DNA of 64,000 bases from Fallopia convolvulus (GCA_964016875.1 OZ024730.1:45462943-45526942), one strand, 5' to 3'. Counted from the stretch's first letter, positions 45,356-57,990 are shown. The notes: generated from the sequence alone by a model not told the origin. A program made the numbers and translations.

Positions 45356-47389
45356 TTGATAGGATTGGATTTTATTTCTATTGGGCTTAGACCTAGGATA
45401 ATACGGAGTACTATGCAATCGAGCACTGTTTGGCGGCGTCTGATTTCGAAGGTCGGTGCTGTTATGGTTGGCCCATCTTTGGGAAGTTATTTTGATGGTC
45501 TTCAATTTGGTGTTGGAGTTCCTGCAGGTGGTGAGGCAATTCTCCATGCTGTGAATCGGTTGATTGAAGATCGTGGTATAGATGTTGGTCTATCTATGTT
45601 GTTGGTAGATTTTCAAAATGCCTTCAATTTAGTTGATCGTGTAGTCATGTTACGTGAAGTTCGTCATCGATGTCCGACCATTTCACGTTGGGTTGAATTC
45701 TGCTACTCTAATCCAACTAGATTGTATTATGGGGAACACACCTTATGGTCATCTCAAGGGGTGCAGCAGGGTGACCCCCTTGGTCCTCTGCTTTTTGCTT
45801 TGGTTTTACAACCCCTTGTTTGTAGAATCAAAGATGCCTTTGATGTATGTCTTCATGCATGGTATTTGGATGACGACACTATTATTGGTGACACCTTGGT
45901 GATGGGGAAGGTTCTGCAGCTGATTATGGAGGAAGGGCCTCGTTTAGGGTTACATCTCAACGTGGAAAAAACTGAAGTTTTTTGGCCTATAGAAGACCCT
46001 CGAAGTAGGCTTATGGGTGTCTTTCCCTCTAATATTGCTCGGCCTTTGCATGGTGTTAAGTTGCTTGGTGGCCCGGCCAGTTCCAATTCTATTTTTAGTG
46101 GAGAGCTTGTGATGTAGAGGGTGACCAAGACTATTATGCTTATGGATAAAGTTGCTAAGCTTAATGATCCTCAATGTGAGTTGTTGTTAATTAGAGCATG
46201 TACCGGAGTTTCTAAACTCTACTTTGCTTTGCATACTTGTCCTCCTGGTATTTTTGAGATGGCTCAGCGCTCTTTTGATGGGGTTCTTCGATCTTATTTG
46301 GAGCGTATTGTTACTGCTTCGGGACCTGGGTTTGGCGATTGGCAATGGCGACTTGCCACCTTACCTTTTGCGTTTGGAGGGCTCGGTGTTTATTCTGCAG
46401 GTGACGTTCGCCATTATGCTTTTCTTGCTTCTCGGTTACAATTTGCTGGTTTGCAAACAAAGCTTCTTCAGAATGCTGGAATTGTCGGTCTTGGTCATGC
46501 TTTTGATGATGCGCTGAGTCTTTTTAATAGAAATGTGGATTCTGACTTTTTGAGTAATCCTAGTGAGGTCGCTGCCCCTAAACTCATGAAGAAATTGGCA
46601 GATATATACTTCACAAAGGTTACTACTTCTTCGGAATCCACCTTTTCTTTATCTCCTCGGCAATCGGCATTGTGGAAATCGCAGCAAGGAGATCACACCT
46701 CTGTTTGGCTTCGGGCGGTCCCCATCTTGGGTTTGGGACAGACGATGAATGCTAAGACTTACCGTTGTGTGTTGTGTTATCGGTTGGGTGTCCCTTTGTT
46801 CTCTATTTCGACACCTTGCTCCGCTTGCTCTAGGGTTTTTGATGGGGATGTCTTTGGTGATCATGCAGTGTCGTTTGCTGGTATTGTAGGTGTTAAACAT
46901 CGACACAATGTTGTTCGGGATACCCTTGTTGATATTTGTTATCGGTCTGGGATTTCGGCGAGGAAAGAGGTTGATATTGGACTATTTGGTGGGAACGACA
47001 GAGCTCTCCGGCCTGTAGATGTTTTACTCTATTCTTGGGATCGAGGTTGTGATGTATGTGTTGACTTGACAAGATCTTCTCCTTTGACACAATCTGGTTT
47101 GTCTGACTTTGTTCCGGGACGAGTTGTGGCTGATGCGGCTAATCGAAAGAGGGTCAAGTACGAAACTAGTTGTCGGGCTTTTGGTTATGGTTTTCTTCCT
47201 TTCTCCTTTTCTTCTTTGGGGGAACTAGATAAGGATGCTGTAGCGTTGCTGAAGCGGATTCAACAGTTTTCTAAGACTCAAGACATTGGGGCTCGTGCTG
47301 CTGCTCATATCTTCACCAGAATAGGTTTTGCTATAGCTAGGGGAGTGGGGGCCCAAACTGTATCTCGGCTTCCCACTAATTTTATGTAA
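45356..47389 (+). pseudogene. Non-LTR reverse transcriptase with C-terminal endonuclease-like domain
   Basis: One frame runs 45356-47389 with a single in-frame TAG (46115-46117). The reverse transcriptase shows LLVDFQNAFNLVDR, QQGDPLGPLLFALVLQPL and the catalytic AWYLDDDTIIGD, so the box is YLDD. Fingers and early palm are missing at the 5' side. After the RT comes a thumb-like region with FGGLGVYSAGDVRHYAF, then a Cys-rich segment (CVLC, CSACSRVF, GDHAVSF), RHNVVRDTLVDIC and LRPVDVLLYSWDRGCDVCVDLT. This last part resembles a PD-(D/E)XK restriction-like endonuclease of the R2-type layout. The final Cys expected after GDHAV is Phe. Clade is uncertain; similar ORFs are common in plant genomes as unnamed reverse transcriptases. 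Confidence 0.8.
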
Positions 47390-47416
47390 TTTGTTTGACT
47401 TTGTAATTGGTATTAG

Positions 47417-47418
<2 letters not shown>

Positions 47419-47508
<90 letters not shown>
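47419..47508. repeat. (AAT)n microsatellite, about 30 units
   Basis: About 90 bp of uninterrupted AAT repeats start 30 bp after the stop codon of the reverse-transcriptase ORF. The position suggests it is the 3' tail of that element, as several non-LTR elements end in short simple repeats. Confidence 0.93.
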
Positions 47509-47639
47509 TCCATATGACAAATTCAAAATTAGATAGACACTCTCTAATTTGGACTTTCCATATATAAATAGGTCAACCACTAAATAAGGAAACTATTACT
47601 CTAGGACAACATGCAACAACCCTTACATATAGGTGTAAT

Positions 47640-48169
47640 CTAAGTGAACTTGGTAGTGTCAAGCCTAGGACGAATCATGGTAACCCATGGTGGCTCTTCA
47701 AATTTCTCAACCAATGCATTCAAATGAACCAAGAGTGCTCGAGTTTTCTCTTGTATCTTCTTGGCTCTAGGCCTCATTATTAGACCATCAAAAGGAATTT
47801 TCATCTTATCTTTAATGTCTTTCAGAGTCATGGATGGATGCCTTGCATCATTCTCCTCTACTTGTCCCCGAATAGTTCTTGATTCATCATTGGAGTCATT
47901 TAAAGGAACAAAAAGAGAAGCATGAAACATTAAAAGTAGAATGAACACCATACTTACCTTGTGGGAGATCGAGCTTGTATGCCTTGGGCCAACTTTTTAA
48001 ACCACTTTGTATGGTTCATCTCCCCTTGCCCTAATTTAGACTTGCTTTTTTGTGGAAACCACTCTTTTCTCGAATGCAACCACACCAAGTCAACCTCTTC
48101 GAATTGCACATTCATCTTGTGCTTGTCGGACTGGGTTTTGTAATGGGCAACTTTCCTCTCAAGTTGCAT
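47640..48169 (-). pseudogene. Ty3/gypsy polyprotein 3' end relic
   Basis: On the minus strand 48169-47954 encodes KMNVQFEEVDLVWLHSRKEWFPQKSKSKL, the region after the integrase core of gypsy elements. 47951-47640 encodes a tail with GLIMRPRAKKIQEKTRALL, a typical polyprotein end. The two are joined with lost frame and the GPF/Y part is scrambled. No LTRs were identified. Confidence 0.75.
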
Positions 48170-48194
48170 TTGTAGGATTGTTAGTACTTAAACG

Positions 48195-48223
48195 AGTCGA
48201 CGACTCCTTCGAAGTCGTCGACT
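48195..48223. repeat. 11-bp perfect hairpin with TCGTCGAC core
   Basis: AGTCGACGACT (48195-48205) and AGTCGTCGACT (48213-48223) are exact reverse complements with a seven-base loop. Base composition resembles the palindromic repeats of the Athila element on the right, but the sequence differs. Confidence 0.85.
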
Positions 48224-48834
48224 TTGAGTGATACTGTAGTAATGGAATAATCAAACAAGAAAGATCGATAATATAAAACTGTAAATGATAAGCATTGTAT
48301 AGTGAAAACTCTACGTAAGCCAACTAGTTTACTTAGAGAAAAACCACTCCCTTCCAAGCTTCTCACTTGGTCGGATTTCAAGAGTCCTTAGTCTCGCTCT
48401 ATTGATTTCTTGAGTGTTACAAAGCTCTCCCGTGTACAAGTTGAATCCCGCAACCTTGAACCACAATCTACCTTTGTACCTACACTCTCAACCTCACGCT
48501 ATGGTGCCTAAGAACACTTGACTACACCACCTGTACAAATCTCACACATAAGTCTTCTTCACTACTCGTATGAACCCCACGCACGAGTCTTCTTCTACCT
48601 AGAACTCTCTGTTTTTCTTCTTCACAAGATATGCAATATAAACCCACGACCTTCTAACCTAAAAACAAAGATTATTTAAGCTAGAAGTCTTGATTAAGTG
48701 TGATATTGTTTCCTATTCGGTTAAGGAAATAATATCGCACATAATGTTACAAAATCTTTCCTTGCATAACATGTACGCACATATAAAATATCTCAATGAA
48801 ATCATATCATCTTCTTCTGATTTTAGCACTCTTT
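48224..48834. other. Unassigned sequence, no gene seen
   Basis: It is a mixed-composition stretch before the Athila LTR. I see no exon, RNA gene or terminal repeat; it may be the decayed flank of the gypsy relic. Confidence 0.45.
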
Positions 48835-50143
48835 TGTGATGATATTTGATATCCGCTTTTTAAGTAGGTTTTTAGTGTCTAGATAGATTAGATTAAGTTG
48901 GTTTTCGCATTAGAGTTTTATGTTTTTGAGTCTTTTTGCTTTAGTTTTCGTATTTCCTTGAGATTCGGAAACTACGCGTATTTTGTGTCTTTTGTAGGTA
49001 TTTTGGAGCGTAACCGAAGAATTTGGAGTACCATACGAAGAGGTGGACGAGCTATGAAGAGAAGTTAAGGAAGGAGGCCGGAAAAAGAGTAGAATCAAGC
49101 CAAAGGAGCTCGTGCACAAACCAAGGCAATCCAAGAACGACCCAACAAGGTCGTGCACGAGCTTACACATGCCAAGATCGACCCATCCCAAAAGACAAGC
49201 CTTAGGACCGACCCCGGGGGGGTCGAGAACGACCCTATGTGGGTCGATCGGGGCGCCGACTCTTGCCTTATTCCGAGATCTTTATGGATATATTCCATCT
49301 TTGATTTTAGGAAGTAGTTTTATCTTGTTTCCTAGTGTAATTAGGGCTCCTTTTTCTCTATAAAAGGGGGCTAGACCTTCTAGTTGAAGGAGATCTTTTT
49401 CTAGCTTTTGTTTGGAGGTTATTTGGGAGATTAAGAGGAAGACTTGGAGGAAGTTGGAGAAATTTGTAAGACCTCTTTGTTTTTAATTTGATTTTTCGGT
49501 TTGATTTTCATGATCATGTCTTCTTCTTTCTTCTCCATGTGTGAGTAGTCTTCTTAGATTCTAGGGTTGGGTGAAAGCCCAACACAATCATGCATGTCTA
49601 AACTTGAATTCATGACTTGAATGCTTGAAAGATCATATCTATCTATCTTGTTCTTAATACCTTTGCGAAAGTTGAGGCAATATCTTGCAATTAACCTAAA
49701 AGAGAAAGTGTAAAGTTGATTGCTTGATTAGATCTAAATAGGATTTTTTTGCGAAAGTTGATTCTCCTAGGTTAAAGGATAGATAGAAAGTTGTTTAATT
49801 TGCGACAGTTGATTGAATAACTTGAATTGTTTGCGACAGTTGACTTTTCTATTATCTAGATTGCATGATAGTTGTGAATTTTTGTTGAAAGCATGTATGG
49901 TTGTTGTTGTGGTAGCCCTTGCCCTAAGATTGCTCTTTTTATACTTGATTAAAACCCATTAAGTTGACTCGATCTCGACCCCATAAGGTCGTGTTCGACC
50001 CTTAGTCCTTTGTTTGTTCTCTTGCTTTTCGTAGTTTATCAACTAATCTTTAGCCCTATTCTCATTCCCGTGGACGAACCTGACTCCGCTATACTCAGCG
50101 GGGTCTTGAATATAAATTTATTTGTTCAAGAATCCCTTCAACA
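48835..50143 (+). repeat. 5' LTR of the Athila element
   Basis: It starts TGTGATGATATTTG (or two bases later) and ends CTTCAACA before the primer site. A TATA box TATAAAAGG is at 49359-49367. It contains several palindromic GTCG..CGAC repeats at about 49110-49247 and 49968-50010. Its start is inferred without the partner LTR. Confidence 0.75.
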
Positions 50144-50146
50144 AAT

Positions 50147-50164
50147 TGGCGCCGTTGCCGGGGA
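50147..50164 (+). other. Primer-binding site of the Athila element
   Basis: TGGCGCCGTTGCCGGGGA lies three bases after the LTR. This is the primer site commonly seen in Athila/Tat elements. Confidence 0.9.
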
Positions 50165-51812
50165 GTGAGCAATAGTGCCTAGTTTAGTTGATATTTGGGG
50201 TTTGGGACTAGCCCTTACCCCTTTGTTTTTATTTAATTTGTTTTCTTTGTTTTTTTGTTCGCAGTATATGCCTTCTCGTTCTTCCCGGAGAACTTTTGAG
50301 ATTGACTACTACAGCGAACCTGAGAGGTCCTTTCACAATCGTTTGAGAGAACAACGAGCAATGGCCGACGTTGAGGCTATGACTCGACAAATGGAGGAAC
50401 TTCGCATTCAGATGCAGTGCTTGCAAGCGGAACGAGACACTTCAGATGCAGCTGCACAACGATTTCAGGAGCAACTGAACGCTATTCCAAGGAATGCCAA
50501 GCAATACATGCACCCAAAAATGAGGGTGCCCGAATCGGCGATAGTGCTCCCGGAGATCGACCGCACTTTTGAGATTAAATCTCACTTTATATCCTTAATC
50601 AAGCGTTCTCAATTTGAGGGAAAACCCATTGAATGTCCAATGGAGCATATTAAGAACTTTATTGATTTATGCGACACCATTGTTGCTGACAATGTCGCAC
50701 TTGAATATGTTCTCTTGAAGGCTTTTAATTGGTCTCTTGCAGGAAAAGCTTTGAGTTGGTTGGAGAGCTTGCCACCAAGGTCAATTACAACGTGGAAGGC
50801 TTTGCATGATTTATTCATGACCAAGTTCTTTCCACCGGCAAAAACAACGGAGCTTAGGAAGCGCATCACCTCCTACCATCAACTTCCAAACGAGACGCTT
50901 GTGGAGACATGGGAACGATTCCAAGAGCTTCTATGTCAATGCCCTACTCATGGGCAACCTCCTTATGTTCTCCAAGAGATCTTCTTTCAAGGCATTAATG
51001 TGGCTACCAAAGATCGCATTAACCTTCACACTGATTGTGGGTTCATCGACATGACTCCAGAAGAAGCATGGGCATTATTGAACAAGCTAACCAATTATGA
51101 TGCCATGTACGGAACCCAACAAGCTAAGCCAACGGAGAGGAAGTTGTATGAGCCACAATCTGATGTGGTAGACCGGGATGTGAAGTTCCAATTCATGCAA
51201 GATGAGATCAACCGTTTGAAAAAGCAAGTAAGTTACTTTAAATCTTCTCAATCTTGTCAAGAATGCGGGTATTCTGCCCATACTACTTCCAATTGCACTA
51301 ACTTACAGCAAGTACGAGCCGCTGAGGCTTATGAGGAGGCAAACTACATGAGAGGTTCCTATAGGAACCAAAACAATTATGCAGGGAGGAGCAATGCTCA
51401 ACCATCTTGGGGAAATTCCAGTTATGACCAATACAAGCAACCCCAACAAGAGCAACGTCCCCCTCCCTACCGTCCTCCGAGCTATCAAGAGCCACCATCA
51501 TGGGTACAAGGGCTGCAAGAAGGAATCCGAGCTGATGTCCTGACCGGAATCAATGGAGTACGAGCCGAGCTTACCACACAAATGAAAGGGTTTCATGAAA
51601 GATTGAGAGAATTTGACTCATGGAGAAAGAACATCGATTCCCAATTTGGACAACTAGCATCTCAAATCCCGAGACCTCAAGGACAACTCCCGGTCCGTCC
51701 CGAGGAGAATCCTAGAAGCCGTGCAAGTGATGGTGAAATTCGAGCCATGCACCTAAGGAGTGGCAAAGAGTTACCTGAGCCAACCAAGCAAAAAGAGAAG
51801 GAAGAAGCCTCA

Positions 51813-51965
51813 GGACCGACCCTGTCAGGGTCTAGCACGACCCAAGCAGAAGTTTGACCTCTCAGGACCGACCCTACCATGACTCCAATGGGGTCGAGCA
51901 CGACCCCCATTGGGTCGAGCACGACCCCTATTGGGTTGAGCACGACCCCCTCAGGGGTCGATCCG
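51813..51965. repeat. Cluster of palindromic repeats in gag-pol
   Basis: GGGTCGAGCACGACCCC and close variants follow one another at about 24-bp spacing (near 51891, 51915 and 51939), with AGGACCGACCC leaders. Translated in this frame they read GSSTTP. Confidence 0.9.
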
Positions 51966-54579
51966 GAGGGTACTAATAACAAAGAGAAAGAGGCGATCGA
52001 CCCTCCAAGGATCGAGCTCGACCACCCTTCTCCAGGTAAGTCTTCTAACCCTTCTCCTTCCATTCACTCTCCATCTAAAGTCCTTCCTTTCCCTTCTAAG
52101 AAACCCAAAGACTCCACAGAAGGTAAGTTCAAGCGCTTTGTTAAGTTGCTCCAAGGTTTAAATCTTTCCATTCCTTTCGTTGAGGCCTTGAATGAAATGC
52201 CTGCTTATACTAAATTCTTGAAGGAGATTTTATCTAGGGAGCGATCCATGTCAGAATTGACAAATGAAGTGAGATCATTAGAGCTTCCCGAGAAGCTAGG
52301 CGACCCAGGTAATTTTGCTATTACAATTGGTATTGGAGCTTACCGTTTCAAAGCTTTGTGTGATCTAGGTGCTAGTACGAGTTTGCTTCCACTTTCCATT
52401 TGGTCCAAGACCAATATGGGGCCTTTAGTGCCAGTGAACATGAGGCTATACATGGCGGATGGGTCGTGTGTCAGGCCAACGGGAGTGGTAGATGATTTCC
52501 CAGTTCAAGTTGGGAAGTTCTTTGTGCCCAACGATTTCATAGTGATGGAGATGCCGGAAGACCCCGTGGTGCCCATTATTCTCGGACGGCCATTCTTAGC
52601 CACAGCAGGAGCCATCATAGATGTCAAGAACGGGCTTCTCACCTTCAACATTGGAGAAGAGGTGGTAGAGTTCCGGTTTAATCCAACAATGAAAGAGTCA
52701 AATCAAGAAGAGGTCAAGATTCTATACACGCGCTCCGACTACATTGAGTGCAACAATCCAACGGAAAAATTCTTGACTTGGGATCCTCTACCACACGTTT
52801 TAGGAGTCTCAGGACCGACCCTTCAGGGGTCGTGCATGACCCTCCTGGACGAGAGTGAGGAGCAATGTCTTGTCTTGGATGTACTCAAAGCGGAGCTTGA
52901 GGAGGAAGTTAGCCTGCCCGAGCCTACTCCCGAGCTTAAGGAGCTCCCCGACTCTTTGAGGTACGCTTTTCTTGGTCCTAATTCTACTCTTCCCGTTATT
53001 ATTAATGCTAACTTGAGTATGGAAGAGGAGAATAAATTGCTTGATGTGCTTAGGACCCATAGGAAATCTATAGGGTATTCGTTGGAGGAACTTAGTGGTA
53101 TTTCACCCTCATTGTGCATGCATAGAATTTATATGGAGGATGATCATAAACCAATTATTGAGCATCAACGTCGGCTAAACCCTCACATGAAAGAGGTAGT
53201 GAAAAAGGAAATTCTTAGGATGTTAGATGCCGGTATCATATTTCCTATCTCCGATAGTAAATGGGTTAGCCTCGTACATGTAGTTCCTAAAAAAGGGGGA
53301 ATGACGGTTGTTGAAAATGAAAAAGGGGAATTGATTCCAACTAGGACAACCACTAAGTGGAGAATGTGCATAGACTATAGGAAACTTAATAGTGCTACTA
53401 GGAAAGACCATTTTCCACTCCCCTTCATTGATCAAGTCCTAGAACGCTTAGCCCAACACGATTACTTTTGCTATTTGGATGGCTATAGTGGTTTTTGGCA
53501 GATTCCCATTCACCCCGATGATCAGGAGAAGACGACATTTACTTGTCCATATGGGACATTTGCCTATAGGAGGATGCCTTTTGGGCTGTGCAACGCCCCG
53601 ACCACCTTTTAGCGATGCATGATGGCCATCTTCTCCGACATGATTGAAGAAATAGTGGAGGTATTTATGGATGATTTCTCAGTTTATGGTTCCACTTTTG
53701 ATTCATGTCTTACTAATCTCTCTAGAGTCCTTAAGCGATGTGAGGAGACTAACCTTGTGCTTAATTGGGAAAAATGTCATTTCATGGTTAGAGAGGGTAT
53801 TGTCTTAGGACATCTAGTGTCTAAACGTGAGATAGAGGTGGACAAGGCAAAAATTGAGCTTATTGAGAAATTGCCCCCTCCATCCTCCGTTAAAGACGTT
53901 AGGAGCTTTTTGGGGCATGTGGGTTTCTATAGACGCTTTATTCAAGACTTTTCTAAGATTGCTAAACCATTGACTAACCTACTAATGAAAGATGTAGTGT
54001 TTAGCATGTCTCCAGAATGTCTTGAAGCGTTTTACAGGTTAAGGAAAGCCCTTGTGACGGCCCCCATTATGCAATCACCGGAGTGGTCACGTCCCTTCGA
54101 AATCATGTGTGATGCTAGTGACTATGCCATATGAGCGGTTCTTGGACAAAGGAAGGACAACAAGCTTCATGCCATCCACTATACAAGTAAGACGCTTAAT
54201 GAAGCCCATAGTAAGTACACTACAACCGAGAAAGAGTTTCTTGCTGTGGTGTTTGCTTTTGAGAAATTTCGCTCTTACTTAGTAGGATCTAAGGTGATCG
54301 TTTATACTGACCATGCTGCGGTTAGATTTCTAATGGCGAAAAAAGACGCCAAGCCTAGGTTGCTTCGTTGGATGCTTTTATTGCAGGAATTCGATCATGA
54401 AATCCGAGACAAGAAAGGAGCGGAGAACTTAGTGGCAGATCACCTATCAAGACTGCCCCTTGAGCATATCCAGGAGTCCGGCGGATCAATTCCCATCAAT
54501 GATACTCGCCCCGATGAGACACTATTGCAAGGCAAACAAGAGCCCTATGGAGATAAGAGTGGTGGAGAAATCAAGCATT

Positions 54580-54770
54580 CAGGACCGACCCCGTCGGGCT
54601 CGAGCACGACCCCAATAGAAGTAGGCTCTCTCAGGACCGACCCTCCAAGGGTCGTCATATGGTCGTGCACGATCCATCATGGGTCGAGCACGACCCCAGT
54701 CCTCGAATCACACTTCGAGCACGACCCGTCTGGCTCGTGCACGACCCACACCCAGGGTCGAGCAGGTAAG
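54580..54770. repeat. Cluster of palindromic repeats between RNase H and integrase
   Basis: At least five copies or variants of GTCG(A/T)GCACGAC with GACCC flanks lie in the spacer between RNase H and integrase, again translated as SSTTP/SCTTH peptides without interrupting the frame. Confidence 0.9.
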
Positions 54771-56320
54771 TTTTCTTCACCCTTTTCGGTTCTTTCGAGT
54801 TCCGATGATCTCAAATCTTTACCTTCTCCCTCTACTTCTATTCTTGCTTTACGTGGGTCAAAGACCCCTTGGTTTGCGGATTTTGCTAACTATATTGTAG
54901 GAGGCGAGATTCCGACAAGTTTAACCCCTCAAGCCAAGAATAAATTCCTCCACGACGTCAAGCACTACTATTGGGATGATCCCTACTTGTTCAAGCAAGG
55001 AAGTGATCACATATTTCGACGTTGTATTCCGGATGATGAGATTGAAAGCGTCATTCGCCATTGCCACACTCTACCAACGGGAGGCCATGCTAAGGGATTC
55101 AAGACCACGGCGAAGATTCTTCAAAGTGGTTTGTATTGGCCAACACTTTTCAAAGATGTGCATGAGTTTGTGACAAGATGTGACGAGTGCCAACGATCCG
55201 GAAACATCACTTGGAGGAATGAGAACCCGCTCACTGGTATCTTGGAAGTAGAGCTTTTTGATGTGTGGGGGATAGACGTTATGGGACCCTTCCCTTCATC
55301 GGGCCCTTATAAGTACATCCTTGTAGCGGTTGATTACGTCTCCAAGTGGGTGGAGGCCATTGCAAAAAAGACAAATGATGCTCGGGTGGTTGCTAAGTTC
55401 ATGAAATCGAACATCTTTCCCCGTTTTGGAGTCCCCCGAGTTCTTATAAGTGATGGTGGCTCACACTTCATTGAAAGGAACTTTGAAGCTCTTTTGGCCA
55501 AGTATGGGGTCTCTCACAGGGTGGCCACACCATATCATCCTCAAACAAGTGGTCAAGTGGAGGTCTCAAACCGTCAAATAAAGAGCATCTTAGAGAAGAC
55601 GGTGTCCCGGTCAAGGAAAGATTGGTCTTCAAATGGCTCAGATTTCTTCATCTAATTTCACTTTTAGTAGCGGTTTTCCTGCTAATGTCCTGGTCATGAA
55701 GGATATAAAAGTCAATGAATCCAGTTTCACAAAAAATCCAGACTCAGTACATTTTGGTTCTGGTGAATCTAGTTTCAGCACAAGTTTCTTGTGAATCCAG
55801 TTTCTTGATGCTCAAAAAAGTAATTTTAATACTCTTGAATGCATGAAAAGTAATTGATGCTCAAAAAAGGAGGAATAAGAGTTATATAAACAATTCCGGA
55901 TTGAACAAATCTCCTCAACAAGAGCCATCCAAAGTTCATTTTCAGCACCTGAATAACAATCATAGAACAAGAGCCATCATAAAAAAAAATCCATATTCAA
56001 TAAGATTAGATGACTATCCAAATGAAGGGTCATGAAATCCAGATTCAATAAGATTAGATGACATCCAAGTTCATTTTCAGCACCTGAATAACCATCATAG
56101 AACAAGAGCCATCATTAAAAAAAATCCAAATTCAATAAGCTTAGCTGACCACTGTGACAACTTTCTATAATTACTTTAATCCCTACATTAGTAAATGCAA
56201 CATTAGATGATCATCCAGATAAAGGGTCATGAAAGTTTACCTTTTTCATTCACAGATTATCTCAAGATATTATTAAAACTTTCATCAATACCAACAAAGT
56301 ATGAAGATATACGATGCCTT

Positions 56321-56570
56321 TTAATCAGCTTCTGGTGAATCCAATTTCAACACAAAAGAGACCTAAATTATCAGCATTTGGTGAATCCAATTTCGGCACA
56401 AAAACCAGAGCTAAATAATCAGCTCCTGGTGAATCCAGTTTTAGCAAAAAAATAACATTAGCATAGTAACCTGCTTCTGGTGAATCTAGTTTCAGCATAA
56501 AAAAACATTTTCAGCACAAAAAATCCAGTTCAAAAAGAGAACAATACATACCTGTGCTTCTGGTGAATCC
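56321..56570. repeat. Array of 46-51-bp repeats next to a transposase exon
   Basis: Units beginning GCTTCTGGTGAATCCAGTTT occur at 56328, 56374, 56422 and 56473. The exon-intron border at 56552-56570 carries the same GCTTCTGGTGAATCC core (reverse complement encodes DSPEA). An outlying copy is near 55757. The array seems to have grown from this exon end. Confidence 0.82.
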
Positions 56571-57990
56571 CAATACAACATCAGCTCTTTCCATTGTGCT
56601 TCAGGCACTGTATTAGGCATATGCTTTAACCTCTCTTCTGTGGTTGCAAATTTAGCGTAGTAATCTGCCCTTAATCTACATTTGTTCTGGCACCATAAGC
56701 CACCAATCTTACTTAGCACATTTTTCCTTCCCTCCTCTGGAACAATGTATCTTCTCTAAAATCACAATATAAACAATTTGTTTAGTATTTGCACATATGA
56801 TATTAACAACATAAATAAATTTTATATTACCTGTATATACTCCCAAATGTTATCCTTTGCCTTGTCCGGCACATAATTCCAGCTTATGTAATTTAGAGGT
56901 GCAAGATCTGCATCTTTAGCCACAATTCCTAGAAAGTTCTTAAAGGTCTTCACTATACCTTTGGGCCCCACTGGCTGGTGCCTTTCATTCAAAATGATAG
57001 GATCACGATCTTCCAAATCACGATTATGAATCTCTTCCAAAATGGTTCTCCCTCTAACTTTCTTTTGAGTAACTAATTAAAATTAGACAAAATGTTAACT
57101 TTATCACAGCATACAAAAATCATAAATACAAATATTCAAATCTATGATTGAATATATACCTGGATTTGCATTTTCAACTATCACATCAGGTTCACTTGCT
57201 TCTTCATTTTGATTATTTGATTCATCTTCAGCAAAATCATTCTCATAAACATCCCCATAACTTCTTGGTTGTCTTAAACCTTCAGAAGACCTAAGTAATT
57301 CAGCTTCAAGACTTTCCAATTCCGCATCAACGCTTCGTTGTCCTTTTGAGGCTTGAACTTTCTTCACTTGCAAATATCTCGAATAAGACCCCGGGGGACA
57401 GTAGTTCTTCTCATTTTTCCCTTGATTTAAACTCATACGAACTTCTTCTTGTTTCCTTTTCTGATTTTCTTGTTGGTGGTTCAAATTTTGCTGGCGAATT
57501 TGTTTTGAACCTCGTTCATGGATCAGATTCACTGCTTGAGATTGGTGAATTTTGTTTTTTCTTTGTTGTTTCTCTTGAGCTTTCATTTTCACAAATTCAG
57601 CCATGGGTAATGTTTGCACCAGTGGTTGCTTTTCTTTTCTACCTCTTGCATTATTAACATCCACTTGAACCTGCACAACATGTTAAAAAGTATTATACAT
57701 ATAATTTTTCATGCTAAACATAATGCACCTACAAAAACAAGAGACATGACATATACCGAATCAGCTTCACATGTTGTTTGTCGAGGATCATCCACATCTT
57801 CTTCTGATTGGCAGATTTCATTCACAACAGAACTAGCAACCTGCCCATACTTTTTTTGCAAATTTTTACTAACTAAGCTTCCATAACCCTTGGCTTTCAT
57901 CCTTGAATCATTTTCTGCCATGGTTTTCATCCTTTCTATTTCATATGGCATCAATTTTTGCGCTACACTAGATGGCTTATCCTTCCCCAT
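56552..57990 (-). pseudogene. CACTA Transposase_24 (Ptta/En/Spm) gene, 3' exons missing
   Basis: Four exons in phase with GT-AG borders are 57990-57757, 57670-57160, 57072-56831 and 56756-56552, about 397 residues. The N-terminal half is polar, with Gln/Lys-rich and Glu-rich coiled-coil-like stretches. The C-terminal half matches plant transposase family 24 (KVRGRTILEEIHNRDLEDR, GLWCQNKCRLRADYY, VPEAQWKELMLYWDSPEAQ). In CACTA elements such proteins are the TNPA-like partner that binds the element ends; that role here is inference. The last donor at 56551 has no identifiable downstream exon before the deleted left end, so the gene is truncated. No TNP2-type catalytic transposase is present. 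Confidence 0.8.

Larger units (their letters stand above)
50268..55655 (+). pseudogene. Athila gag-pol, three in-frame stops, 3' end cut by CACTA
   Basis: One frame runs from the ATG at 50268 (MPSRSSRRTFEIDYY; the frame is open upstream to 50175). Gag includes the FVEAL-like packing region and one zinc knuckle (CQECGYSAHTTSNC). Protease is marked by LCDLGASTSLLPL, reverse transcriptase by MCIDYRKLNSATRKDHFPLP and catalytic VFMDDFSVYG, RNase H by IMCDASDYA and TDHAAVRFL, and integrase by CDECQRSGN, WGIDVMGPF, ISDGGSHF and GQVEVSNRQ. Stops are TGA 51855-51857, TAG 53610-53612 and TGA 54132-54134. Homology ends near 55635 after RKDWSS, where the CACTA-derived sequence starts, so the integrase C-terminal part is missing. 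SSTTP-type peptides (51820-51960, 54580-54770) come from the palindromic repeat. Confidence 0.92.

Noticed and set aside
45332..46174. Minus-strand ORFs opposite the reverse transcriptase
   Set aside because: They are shadows of the plus-strand coding frame, which has clear RT motifs.
47419..47508. CRISPR-like or satellite array
   Set aside because: It is a plain AAT microsatellite; no spacers. The palindromic repeats at 48835-62870 also lack regular spacers and are eukaryotic transposon sequence.
55659..55680. Left CACTA terminus at CACTTTTAGTAGCGG
   Set aside because: It does not match the right terminus beyond CACT, and no 3-bp duplication pairs with the right flank; treated as subterminal sequence.
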